From contig CAKOGP040002202.1 in NCBI GenBank assembly GCA_933822405.4, positions 509,765-573,764 of the forward strand: a stretch of 64,000 nucleotides of DNA, read 5' to 3'. The notes under the pieces were generated by a model, which ran no database searches, had not been told where the DNA came from, and was given only the letters and a program-made list of their open reading frames with translations. Positions 9,505 to 19,337 of the stretch are shown here, piece by piece (position 1 is the stretch's first letter; the number at the start of each line of letters is the position of its first letter). Both the position numbers and the translations under genes were made by a program. The DNA comes from Cylindrotheca closterium (Eukaryota; Bacillariophyta; Bacillariophyceae; Bacillariales; Bacillariaceae).

Positions 9505-12500
9505 ATGGAAGCTGCAGAACGGCAACCGGAAAAAGACGAGCAGGAACAGCCCATGTTCGTTGACACTTCCATGTTGGAATCTGATATTCAAACGTTAGAG
9601 AGTGAAATCATGACGCCGTCACCCATGATGATGAAGACAGCGCTACACGAGGGCTTGGATACGAATTATCAGACACCAGGTGGAAAGATTAATGTTGAAG
9701 AAGACAATGCGACTGTTAGCAGTGTGCGAACTCCAGCGGACAATCTTTTGGACAAGTTTCAAAGCTTGAATGATTCCTGGGTGGACGTCAAAACTCGAAG
9801 CGCAAGCACCAAGAAGAGAGCCATAGACACACCTTCTATGGAAGATCTTATGGACAGTCCCATGCCAAATTTTGCATCAGCTCTAAACGATTACTGCACA
9901 GCTGAAAGAGATGACGAGAATGACGAGCACGATGACGTATCTTCAATGGGGGATTCCACGACATCCACAATCTCGTCTCAAGAGTCAGTCTTTGATCGAT
10001 TGCATAGGCATGGTACGAGTCAGCAACGGCGACGGCGGCGGAATCAGAAATCATCAGATCCATTTACATCGCCAAGGGAACACACGTCTACGAATGACTT
10101 CTTCACACCTTCTTCAGCAACATCATCAGTATCCTCAACCACTTCTAGATCCAGGAAAAGCGCATCCAAGCAACAAACCAAAAAGGTTCGAAATCGAGTA
10201 GTACCAACATCAGCTGCCAAAAGCTCGGCCACAAGGAGTAGGAGCAATAGTGAATCCAAGGTTTCGCCCGCTTCCTCTCAGGACTCAGTATTTGACCGGT
10301 TGTATCGCAACCAAAAGAGAACGGAAATTCTGTGGCATGCTCCACCAACTCCACAACTGGTATCGCGATCTATAGACCGCAAGAGAAGTGGTCGAAGAAA
10401 GAATGATACTCGACGACCTTCCAAAATTCCGGCGCCATCCACTCCTCAGACCGCATCCAAGCCACAACTAAAAAAGAAACGAATTTCTTCCACACCCGCT
10501 ACTGTTGTACCGAAGAGTCAAGGAATGACAATTGAAGATAGTGAGGGGAACAACAGCATTGAGCCGCTCTCTGAGACCGCGAGTGCTGCTGCGGCTTCAT
10601 CGCTGGCGGAAGATTCCACCACGGATTCTACGGCTGTTCGTTCACCTGCAGCTGAAACACTTGATGCGGTTTCAACTGCATCCGAAAAGGAAAACAAGTT
10701 GCGTCCAAGGGCAGTTGCAGCACCAAGAGAGCAACCGACAGCACTCAAGAATGCGAACTGGAGTACGACATCCATTGATGAAGACTTGGCGGAACTGGCA
10801 GCAATACAGCTAGATTTGGACCAACAGCAGCAACACCTGGCACCCACTCCAAGGAAGACCAATGTTCCAGTGGGTAAATCGATTGGCAAGACTTCCTCCG
10901 TGGAACCAAAGCAACTTTACACGTACAATCCTTCTACGGCTATAGCGAACTCATTGTTGGGCGATGTGGAAGACATTTTGAAGCCTCAAGTCACAAGATC
11001 CACTGCACCATCCGTTGCATCAACTGCAACTCATACGCATGTTGAAGACGATGATGCTACAAGTAGAGCGTCTTCTGGCTTTTTCACATTGGATCATGCA
11101 CAAAGTTCTTTCACGTTGCAACCTTTGGTATCATTTCCGAAAGACAGCATCGGATCTAAACAAGCCACTGTACAAGAATCTGTTCCGAATGAAAAAGCGG
11201 CGATTGCCATTCAATCGTGGTGGAAATCCTGCTTGGCACAAGTTTCATTGGCAAATTTGGTTATCGAGCACCGAAATACGACCTTTCCTTCTGCACACGA
11301 TACTAGCCCAAGAGTGTTGCTCCGGATCATCAGCTCGACGCATCCCCACGATCTTATGACAGAGCAACACCATAATGTCCTTGTCGCAGAATCGTCACAG
11401 CTTTCGCTTGAAATCCGACTTGCGAAACCAAGTTTTTCAAAATTGAGGCGGCAGTTGAGCAATAGCATGCTCCTGCGATCTGCATTGGCTTCGGCAAGAC
11501 TAGAGTTCGAGGGAATTATCTTTGTGGAAGCAAGTCAGACGATTCAACGATGGTGGAGAAGGAGGAAATACATCGAACGAAAAAGTGCAACTACTCCTTC
11601 ATCCACGCACAAAGTTATGGGAGGTGCTCGGAAAAAAGAACTTTCTTTCTATTTGGAGGATGTTACTGGTGGATTGCTTGACGAAGAGCTACTAGAAACC
11701 CTGTCCAAAGACTCGGCTAATCAATATACTTTGGATAGGGCATCAACTGAACCGCAGGAAACACCGATTTGCAAGGAGTTATCCTTATTGGGTGATGTGG
11801 GAGACTCGGATGAAGAACTCCTGGTGTCGCCTTCCAAACCGTTGGTGTCGAGTCCCAGTGACGTAAATATTGGAAGAGAGTTGTTCCCTACTCCACCATC
11901 TGGCGCGGATTTGGCTCATGGTAGTGGATACGAGGAAGCGAGTCCTGTTGGATATTTTGATCCTGTTCCAGTTGAGACTCCAGTCAGATCACAGAATGAT
12001 AAAGGAGAGCAAAATAGAGAAAACGACAAGAGAGAAGAAGCAGCTAGTGTTATTCAAAGAAGCTTTCTGATGTCAACATTGACATCTGCGATAGAGCACA
12101 ACACGCCTACTCGAGATCACATGCGACGGGCCTTATCATCTCCGAAATCTCTCCTTTGGATTGAGGACGACCCCTGGTTATTCAAAGATCCATCCGATGG
12201 ATTTCAGCTATGGGTAGGTTCTGGAGACCTTATTGAGCGCAACGCTGCCAGACTTGCGACCCACAACATTGTGAAAGCCTATCTAAATGGTCTACGCAAA
12301 TATCGGAGGACCAAGCTAGCTACTTTGATTCAATCCAATTTTCGTCGCTTTCAATGTGAAAGCGAGTACCGACAGAAATTGTGGGCCATCGTGGGGATTC
12401 AGCATGGATGGAAGGCATTCAAATACCGCAGGATGTTAAAAAGCAAAGCCACGAAGATCAAGTCCGCTTACAAAATGAAATCGGCAAAGACTAAATTCCA

Positions 12501-15500
12501 AACGATGAAATTCGCAGCCATTCTGATTCAGAATCAGTGGAGAAGCTATCATGCCACCCGAGAATATTTGAAAGCACAGTTTTTGGCTGTTTGGTTGCAA
12601 CGGACTTGTGCACGCGCACGTGGACAAAGACAGCGCTTTCTGGCTTTAAAATCTGCCACCGCCAGTCTGCAGTATCGCTTTCGAGTGTACAGCACGAAGA
12701 AGCAATATAAGTTGGAAATGTTGAAGGCAACAAGGATTCAATCAGTGTGGAGGATGTCCTGTGCTATTCGAAATCGGATGCTGTCTATTTATTTTACCTG
12801 CAAGATCCAAGCTTTGGTTCGTTCCCATTTCAAATCTCGGAAATACCTGGGATTGCGAAGTTGCAGCATCACTGTCCAATCTGCCTTGAGAAAGCACAGA
12901 GCACTAAGAACTTATCAGCAACAGAGGTACGGTTTTGTGAAGGTTCAAGCCTTATGGAGGCGCTATCTCGCTGCGCGGTGGTATATACATCAGTATCAAT
13001 CTGTTGTCCGTCTGCAGGCACTCGGTCGAATGCAACAATGTCTTTGTCTGAAGCGCAATGCTTTGCAGGCAGTCGTTGTGATTCAACGGGAAACTCGTCG
13101 CCTTCTGGCTGAACGTGCATTCATCATTATTTGGAGGTCAATTTTGGTGATTCAGGCACAGCAACGTCGTCATACTGCTCAGAACGCCTGGTTCAAGACG
13201 AAGGCTGCTTCGCTTTGCCTTCAATCCGTTGGCAGGGCGTACATATCCCGACGGTCGTTTGAGAAACATAGAGATGCTGTTGTGAAAATTCAATCTCATG
13301 GGCGATCTTACAACCAAAGGCGCTGTTACAAGGCGGCGAGAAGGGATGTCATTCTTACTCAGTCAATCTCCCGTCAGTGGTTGGCGCATAAGAGCTGGAA
13401 AAAATCAAGAGCTGCAGCTGTTTCCTGTCAGAAGACGATTCGCTGCCACCTCTCATCGGCAGCATTCAGGAAGACAAAGACCGCTTGCACGAATATCCAG
13501 AAAACATACCGCCGGGCCCTTGCAATGCAGAATTGGAAGATTGCTACGAGATCGATAATTCGAATTCAATCTTTTCTTCGCATGATTCATGCAAGAGATG
13601 CGTTTAGCTTTGCTATGTTTAGTGTCTGGACCTTGCAACGAGTTATCCGTGGTTATCAACAGAAGTCGAAATTCACGATTCAGCGACATGCAGCAGTAAG
13701 GATCCAATCAATTGTCAGGTGTACAATGTATAAAGCGCACTATACGGAGCAGAAAAAGGCTTCAATTGTCATTCAGTCCATCGCGAGGCGAAATGCCGCA
13801 AGCTATCGTTTGAACAATGCTAAATCTGCAGCTGTCACTATGCAAAAATCAATGCGGAAGTTGCTGCATCGTGCATCATTTCTTCGAATGCAATCATCAG
13901 CAATGGAGATACAGTCGGCTGTGCGCGGTTTCTGTGAAAGATCGCGCTATACTCGAACCCGAAACGGTCTCTTGACAATTCAGAGAATTTGGCGTGGTGC
14001 CACAGCGAGAGTGCGGTCCTCGAAAAAGTATCGAGCAGCTCTCCTGATCCAGCGATTTTCGAGAGGGAGATCTAGCAGGATCCTAGCGACAAAACGCGCT
14101 GATCGTATCGTTGCGTTGCAGCGATATTCAAGAGCCTATGTTGCCCGAAGGCAGCACGAACGCCTACTCCATACTCGCCTTCTTCTTGCACAGTCATCTT
14201 GGCGTGGAGCCATTTGGCGAAAACGGTTCGTTGCCCGGAAGAAATCAGCATTGGACATCCAGACTATGATCCGCGGGTATCTTGCGAGAAAAGAAGCCCT
14301 GTCGAGGTCACATTCCGCAATTGTCATTCAATCACACTGGCGTATGGCATTTTCAAGAGAAAACTACTCCAAGACGCGAGTTTCGGCAGTCATGATACAA
14401 GGACGTATACGAGGAATTTGTGTGCGCAATACGATTGCTGGGCTACACATATTGGCCACATGCGTTCAAAGGCACTGGAGAGGTCACGTTGGACGATTGC
14501 AATATGCTGAACGTGTCGAAATGAGAAATGTGGAAATAGCTGCCGCTCGTTTAGTCATCCAATCAACCTGGCGAATGTACGTGGCAAGGGTGGAGTTCGG
14601 AAAAGTCAAGGATGCTACAATATCCATCCAAAAACAATGGCGCGTCTTCTCGGCTCGAGAGGAGTTTGAACTAGCTCTACTCTCCTGCATCCTCATTCAA
14701 GCGATCGCTCGAGGGGCTGTAGTACGGACGAGAACGAAGCTATGGCACAGATGCTCATTGGAGATTCAAAGGAGCTGGCGTGGCTATCTTGGGGCGAAGC
14801 GAGTTCAGTTGTTGCTTGAGGAAGAGCGCTTAGCGAAAGTCGAAAAGGCAGAAAGGATGAGACGAGTGGAGCTCATGGGTATCGTGATCTGTGTTTACCA
14901 TGGATTGGCTTGTATTTCTATAGTCGTTCAAAAAGACTTCGCTCGACAGCAATGCGCCCATGCACGTACCCACAAGGCTTGTACTCTGATTCAGAGTGCT
15001 GTCCGAGGCATGCTGATTCGAAGCCAAATCAGCAATCGACCTTCAGGCATTTCTTTTTCAAATGGACGTCGTCGTGAAGAGTTGGCGGCTGCGACAAAGA
15101 TCCAATCAATGTATCGAAATCGTTTCGCAAGAAAACAGTATGATGCAAAGCTGCGGTCAGCAACTGTGATCCAGAAACACTGGCGCAGCCTGCAGGCGTG
15201 TCGACAATATGGCATCTCCGTTGCTAATTGCATGATGATTCAGAGCACCTTTCGGGGATTACTCGCTCGAAACGAAGTTAAGACATGGCGCAAGTCAGCC
15301 ACTTGCATTCAAAAGAATTGGCGTGGACATGTGGGTGTACAGAACGTGCGCATACTCCGTACTGCAACGATGGAAAAAGCTGCCACAAGTGTCCAATCCA
15401 AATGGCGCATGCACAAAGCTGCAAAACGATATCAGAAAGTTTTTCGAGGAGCCATCCATCTTCAGAAATTTTGGCGAGCTTCTTTTTGGCGTTCACGTTT

Positions 15501-18500
15501 CGAGCTCGTTCGAATTGCGTCTGTCATGATTCAAAGTGCAATTCGTGGATCATTAGTTCGACGAGAGGTCAAGATCTGGAATAAGTCTGCGGCCTTAGTT
15601 CAGAAGACATGGTGTCGGTACATTAACGTGAAGAAAATCAAGTCACTGTCCGAAGCAATTCTCTTGAAGCAGTCGCTGGCCGCGACAAAGATACAAACTA
15701 TCAATCGAATGCATGTGGCAAGAAAATCTTATCATTCAAGACTGAGATCTGTTCTTGTAATCCAAAACCATTGGCGTAGTGCGCAAGCAAGAGAACGCTA
15801 CGAAATGTGCCGCGCTTCCAGCGTGATCGTGCAGAGTATCGCCCGTGGGTCCTTGGTTCGAAATGAGATCAAGAGTTGGCAGGAAGCTGTCGTAATAATC
15901 CAAAAATACTGGCTTGGTGCGCTAGCAAGAGAACGATACGAGCTTTGCCGTGGTTCTTGCGTGATTATCCAGAGTACCACCCGTGGATCCTTGGTTCGGA
16001 AGAAAATTGGCGCCTGGAACGAATCAGCTACTTGTTTCCAGACAACTTGGCGTGGATATAGAAGTGCCAAAAAGGTCCAGTCGTTGGCAAAACATTCTTC
16101 AATTAATAATGTAAACGCTGCAACACGCATGGTATCGCCACCCAGTACACCTGTTGCAGAACCGGCATTTCACTTGTCTATTGCCGAACAAAAACCAGAG
16201 AATGAGGATAGGAATGAAGGCAGTCCAAGTGCCAAGACGGTCCTGTCGTTGGTAGAACATGCTTCAGCTGATAATTTGAACGTTGCAACAAGCCTGATAT
16301 CGCCACCCAGCATACCTGTGGCAGAATCGGCCCTTCACTTGTCCATCGCCGATCAGCCACCAGAGGATGAGGATAGGAGTGTAGGCCGTCCAGGTGCCAA
16401 GAAGGTCCATTCGTTGACAGAGCATTCTTCATTTGATAATTTGAACGCTGCAACAAGAATGTTATCGCCACCCCGCACACCTGTGGCAGAACCGGCATTT
16501 CGCTCGTCTATTGCCGATCAAACACCAGAGGATGAGGATAGGAATGACGACCGCCCAGTTGCCGAGAAGGTCCATTCGTTGGCAGAACATGCAACAAACA
16601 TGCAATCGCCACCCCGCACGCCTGAGAACGAGGATAGGAATGAAAGCCGTTCAAGTGCCGAGGAGGTCCATTCGTTGGCAGAGCATTCTTCAACTGGAAG
16701 GATGAAAGCTGTAACAAGGATGCAATCGCTACCCCGCACGCCTTTGGCAAAACAGGCACTGCACCTTTCTACTGCCTACCAAACGCCAGAGAATGATGGA
16801 AAGAATGAACGCAGTCCGGTCGAAAATGTGGATTGGGATAGCATATCTGCTATTGACGTTGTGCATGATCTCTTGAATCGATCCGCGACTCCAATTCAAA
16901 AAGTATGGCGGGGCGCCTCTCTTCGTGGTTCATTTGCGAAGACTAGGATGCTTTCGACTTCTGCTGCTACTTTGATCCAAGCGTCGTTCCGGAGCCACCG
17001 AGCTCGACAACTATGTCAAGCTACATTGATGGTGCAATCAGCATCAGCAACACTGATCCAGTCCAATGTTCGGGGGCTGTTAACCCGGAATATGGTTGCA
17101 GGACGAGGGGAGGCAGCTGTCTCTATCCAACGTTTCTGGAGGAATCGTTCGCTTCGACTAGCCCTTTTGCAGCGATCAATGGATGAGATATTGACGAAAG
17201 AACTGGAGGATTCGTACAGAACACAGGCAGCTATGGTCTTGCAGAGTTTTGCACGTCGCCAAGTGGCTCAAGAGTTGTTTTGCGCGACTCGCAGTTCTAT
17301 CATTATTGTCCAATCCTTCGCAAGGGGTCGTCTGTTCAGAATGCGGTTGAAAAATTGCACCAACGCTGCCATCATTATACAGAAGAACTTGCGCGGTGCA
17401 ACTGCACGCTCTCGTATTAGAGGACTACACAATGGCGCAACAATTGTTCAAGCAGTCGTCAGAATGTTTCTTGTATCCAGACTGTTTTGGTTCCTTCGGC
17501 TGCCTCGAGCAAATCGTGATATGGTGAACGATGCCGCTAGAAAGATTCAAGTTGCCTTTTTCCTATTCAAGATGAGACTTGCAATCCTCAGTATGCAGTC
17601 GTCTGCAATCATCCTGAAACGATGCATTCGCGGTCAGCTTGTCCGATCAGCAGCCAAGTTCGCGCTTGTTCACGTGAATTCTGCTTTCCACAACCCTGTA
17701 ATCTTGTCATTTGCAAGGGTGGTCGCTGGTAACGATCCCGGTTATGCACCTACATACGTTGCTTGGAGAAGAGCAGTCACACAGGCGGAGAAATCCTCCA
17801 CGATTGTGATCCAGAGTGCTGTGAGACGCTTTCTTGTACGAACACGAATTTCTCGCAAGTTTCATGTATGCTTTGACTCTCATATGCTTCTGGACCAAAC
17901 TCTTATTGAGGAGGAAGACATGTCGGCACTGGCTATTCAGCGGGCTTTCAAGGGATGGAGAAGTCTCAAGGCATACAAGCTGCTTTTAGAGAATCATTCT
18001 CACAAGAGAAATCAAGCTGCGATTCATTTGCAAAGAATTGCCAGAGGGAGGATATCTCGTATTTTGACAAGTTCTTACCGCAAGAAAACAGCGCACATTT
18101 CCAGAAATGCTACAGCTTTTATGTTTGAAGTCATTCAGCGTTCTGGCACAGCAAGAGTTCGTCAGTTGCTCGCATCTCAGTCCAGCCCTACTTCTCTTTC
18201 TTCCAGTCTGCAACGCATAGCGGATCGCACAAAGTGGGCCCAGAGAGAAGCTGAATCGCTTGCTTCTAATCCATTGCCGGCTTATGCAATTGCTGTACTC
18301 AAGAATTTGGATACTCCAAATGATCCACCGTCGACATTCGAGATAAAGAAGACTCAGATCAAACCAATTCGGGTCGAAACAAGTGCCCGCTTGCAAGCTC
18401 AATTAGAACCAAGGAGACCATCAACTCCTGTGAGATGCAACAAAACTCCCATGGTGAAGACAGCAGTTCAGCACAACGTCGCAAACAGGAAAACGGTCAC

Positions 18501-18852
18501 CAAGACGGCACACGATGTTGAGAACACACGACAAATTGTTGTCAATAGCCAATCAGCGCAGTTGAAGGCGCATACGAAGCCTGGCTTCGATGGCATGAGT
18601 TTATCGGATTTGCGAAAGATTCACCGGGAGACCATGAAGAAGACGCAAGAGGTAAAGACCCCCGTGAAGCGCAGCACAATGGAACTTCCCAACACAAATG
18701 TGACCCTCGCCACGACTACTCAAGTCCCCAAGACACCATCACCCAAACGTGCCACTAATGAGGCTGGCAAAAACTCACTTTTCGGTGACCCAAACAACAT
18801 GCCCTCACCCATCAAGAAAGAAAATGATTGGGATTGGGCAGATGAGTGGTAG
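9505..18852 (+). CDS. giant IQ-motif (calmodulin-binding) repeat protein, 3115 aa
   Basis: This is one exon; ATG 9505 follows an in-frame TAA at 9499. Residues 1-560 are disordered and Ser/Thr-rich and carry two copies of SSQ-SVFDRL exactly 100 residues apart (about 158 and 258). Isolated IQ motifs appear near residues 566, 680 and 848. A near-continuous array then runs from about 921 to 2186 with roughly 23-residue spacing (IQ-WRG-ARR type: IQSTWRM, IQKHWRS, IQSAIRGSLVR). A block of 55-residue repeats follows (2188-2439), then more IQ motifs to about 2860, and a basic, Thr/Pro-rich tail ending in DWDWADEW. I estimate more than 50 IQ motifs. IQ motifs bind calmodulin or myosin-light-chain-like proteins, and long arrays form rigid helices. 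The array resembles ASPM/Asp spindle-pole proteins, but I see no calponin-homology domains, so orthology is unproven. A spindle, centrosome or raphe-cytoskeleton role is inference. Confidence 0.85.
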   Translation: MEAAERQPEKDEQEQPMFVDTSMLESDIQTLESEIMTPSPMMMKTALHEGLDTNYQTPGGKINVEEDNATVSSVRTPADNLLDKFQSLNDSWVDVKTRSASTKKRAIDTPSMEDLMDSPMPNFASALNDYCTAERDDENDEHDDVSSMGDSTTSTISSQESVFDRLHRHGTSQQRRRRRNQKSSDPFTSPREHTSTNDFFTPSSATSSVSSTTSRSRKSASKQQTKKVRNRVVPTSAAKSSATRSRSNSESKVSPASSQDSVFDRLYRNQKRTEILWHAPPTPQLVSRSIDRKRSGRRKNDTRRPSKIPAPSTPQTASKPQLKKKRISSTPATVVPKSQGMTIEDSEGNNSIEPLSETASAAAASSLAEDSTTDSTAVRSPAAETLDAVSTASEKENKLRPRAVAAPREQPTALKNANWSTTSIDEDLAELAAIQLDLDQQQQHLAPTPRKTNVPVGKSIGKTSSVEPKQLYTYNPSTAIANSLLGDVEDILKPQVTRSTAPSVASTATHTHVEDDDATSRASSGFFTLDHAQSSFTLQPLVSFPKDSIGSKQATVQESVPNEKAAIAIQSWWKSCLAQVSLANLVIEHRNTTFPSAHDTSPRVLLRIISSTHPHDLMTEQHHNVLVAESSQLSLEIRLAKPSFSKLRRQLSNSMLLRSALASARLEFEGIIFVEASQTIQRWWRRRKYIERKSATTPSSTHKVMGGARKKELSFYLEDVTGGLLDEELLETLSKDSANQYTLDRASTEPQETPICKELSLLGDVGDSDEELLVSPSKPLVSSPSDVNIGRELFPTPPSGADLAHGSGYEEASPVGYFDPVPVETPVRSQNDKGEQNRENDKREEAASVIQRSFLMSTLTSAIEHNTPTRDHMRRALSSPKSLLWIEDDPWLFKDPSDGFQLWVGSGDLIERNAARLATHNIVKAYLNGLRKYRRTKLATLIQSNFRRFQCESEYRQKLWAIVGIQHGWKAFKYRRMLKSKATKIKSAYKMKSAKTKFQTMKFAAILIQNQWRSYHATREYLKAQFLAVWLQRTCARARGQRQRFLALKSATASLQYRFRVYSTKKQYKLEMLKATRIQSVWRMSCAIRNRMLSIYFTCKIQALVRSHFKSRKYLGLRSCSITVQSALRKHRALRTYQQQRYGFVKVQALWRRYLAARWYIHQYQSVVRLQALGRMQQCLCLKRNALQAVVVIQRETRRLLAERAFIIIWRSILVIQAQQRRHTAQNAWFKTKAASLCLQSVGRAYISRRSFEKHRDAVVKIQSHGRSYNQRRCYKAARRDVILTQSISRQWLAHKSWKKSRAAAVSCQKTIRCHLSSAAFRKTKTACTNIQKTYRRALAMQNWKIATRSIIRIQSFLRMIHARDAFSFAMFSVWTLQRVIRGYQQKSKFTIQRHAAVRIQSIVRCTMYKAHYTEQKKASIVIQSIARRNAASYRLNNAKSAAVTMQKSMRKLLHRASFLRMQSSAMEIQSAVRGFCERSRYTRTRNGLLTIQRIWRGATARVRSSKKYRAALLIQRFSRGRSSRILATKRADRIVALQRYSRAYVARRQHERLLHTRLLLAQSSWRGAIWRKRFVARKKSALDIQTMIRGYLARKEALSRSHSAIVIQSHWRMAFSRENYSKTRVSAVMIQGRIRGICVRNTIAGLHILATCVQRHWRGHVGRLQYAERVEMRNVEIAAARLVIQSTWRMYVARVEFGKVKDATISIQKQWRVFSAREEFELALLSCILIQAIARGAVVRTRTKLWHRCSLEIQRSWRGYLGAKRVQLLLEEERLAKVEKAERMRRVELMGIVICVYHGLACISIVVQKDFARQQCAHARTHKACTLIQSAVRGMLIRSQISNRPSGISFSNGRRREELAAATKIQSMYRNRFARKQYDAKLRSATVIQKHWRSLQACRQYGISVANCMMIQSTFRGLLARNEVKTWRKSATCIQKNWRGHVGVQNVRILRTATMEKAATSVQSKWRMHKAAKRYQKVFRGAIHLQKFWRASFWRSRFELVRIASVMIQSAIRGSLVRREVKIWNKSAALVQKTWCRYINVKKIKSLSEAILLKQSLAATKIQTINRMHVARKSYHSRLRSVLVIQNHWRSAQARERYEMCRASSVIVQSIARGSLVRNEIKSWQEAVVIIQKYWLGALARERYELCRGSCVIIQSTTRGSLVRKKIGAWNESATCFQTTWRGYRSAKKVQSLAKHSSINNVNAATRMVSPPSTPVAEPAFHLSIAEQKPENEDRNEGSPSAKTVLSLVEHASADNLNVATSLISPPSIPVAESALHLSIADQPPEDEDRSVGRPGAKKVHSLTEHSSFDNLNAATRMLSPPRTPVAEPAFRSSIADQTPEDEDRNDDRPVAEKVHSLAEHATNMQSPPRTPENEDRNESRSSAEEVHSLAEHSSTGRMKAVTRMQSLPRTPLAKQALHLSTAYQTPENDGKNERSPVENVDWDSISAIDVVHDLLNRSATPIQKVWRGASLRGSFAKTRMLSTSAATLIQASFRSHRARQLCQATLMVQSASATLIQSNVRGLLTRNMVAGRGEAAVSIQRFWRNRSLRLALLQRSMDEILTKELEDSYRTQAAMVLQSFARRQVAQELFCATRSSIIIVQSFARGRLFRMRLKNCTNAAIIIQKNLRGATARSRIRGLHNGATIVQAVVRMFLVSRLFWFLRLPRANRDMVNDAARKIQVAFFLFKMRLAILSMQSSAIILKRCIRGQLVRSAAKFALVHVNSAFHNPVILSFARVVAGNDPGYAPTYVAWRRAVTQAEKSSTIVIQSAVRRFLVRTRISRKFHVCFDSHMLLDQTLIEEEDMSALAIQRAFKGWRSLKAYKLLLENHSHKRNQAAIHLQRIARGRISRILTSSYRKKTAHISRNATAFMFEVIQRSGTARVRQLLASQSSPTSLSSSLQRIADRTKWAQREAESLASNPLPAYAIAVLKNLDTPNDPPSTFEIKKTQIKPIRVETSARLQAQLEPRRPSTPVRCNKTPMVKTAVQHNVANRKTVTKTAHDVENTRQIVVNSQSAQLKAHTKPGFDGMSLSDLRKIHRETMKKTQEVKTPVKRSTMELPNTNVTLATTTQVPKTPSPKRATNEAGKNSLFGDPNNMPSPIKKENDWDWADEW
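14530..16065 (+). repeat. higher-order duplication inside the IQ array
   Basis: Blocks of four consecutive IQ motifs recur in the same order. First comes a motif of the type IQS-R-ARK-Y, then IQKHWRS-ARE-YE, then IQS-RGSLVR-E, then IQK-WRG. Copies are visible from about 14530, 15090, 15390 and 15680, with a shortened one after 15880. The array therefore grew by copying multi-motif blocks, not only single motifs. Confidence 0.7.
16066..16821 (+). repeat. 165-bp coding tandem repeat inserted in the IQ array
   Basis: Units start at 16066, 16231 and 16396 (165 bp, 55 codons each). A shortened 96-bp unit starts at 16561 and a full one at 16657-16821. Each unit encodes AKKVHSLAEHSS, then NLNAATRM-SPP-TPVAEPA, then a PEDEDRN acidic end. 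The first residues of the unit match the tail of the preceding IQ motif (RGYRSAKKVQSLA), so the repeat appears to have grown out of an IQ-array segment. Confidence 0.95.
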
Positions 18853-19337
18853 TACCATAAACCTTTATGATTCAAAGTATATTAGAATACAATATAAAAC
18901 AAGATCTCGGTTCCTTGTGTAGTAGTACTTGCACTTTGAACTTGGGCGCTTTGCTCCCACGATTGACTGACATTTGAGTTCGACCCCATTAAGTCAATTT
19001 GAAACAAAGGCGAACATGGACGGCTTGAAGCACGGTTTCTGGGGCGGAATCTTTGAACGGAAATTACTATCTGCTGATCAAGACCAATGTTAAATCGGAA
19101 ATGATTATCCACGCTCCCAAAATTAGCTTGCTATAAGTATTGGTGTCCGGCCCGATCGAGGAGCTCTCATAGAATTCTCACAGAACACGAATTTCATGTG
19201 CCCCATCGAAGAAAATAGCTCCAAATCAACCCTCAAAATCGCCTCGAATCGAAATCCACAAATCTGATCTTCAGCAGCTCGGATTTGTTTCATGTTGTTT
19301 GGGCTTGACATCAACAGCAAGCAACAAGCAACTAAAG
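18853..19337. other. intergenic region, no gene seen
   Basis: Short minus-strand frames (18882-19112, 19123-19344) lack recognisable motifs. The stretch probably holds the 3' UTR of the IQ giant and the promoter of the leucine-rich-repeat gene. Confidence 0.5.

Noticed and set aside
16178..16759. Minus-strand frames with repeated VLPQVCGVAI
   Set aside because: Antisense of the 165-bp repeat inside the IQ gene.
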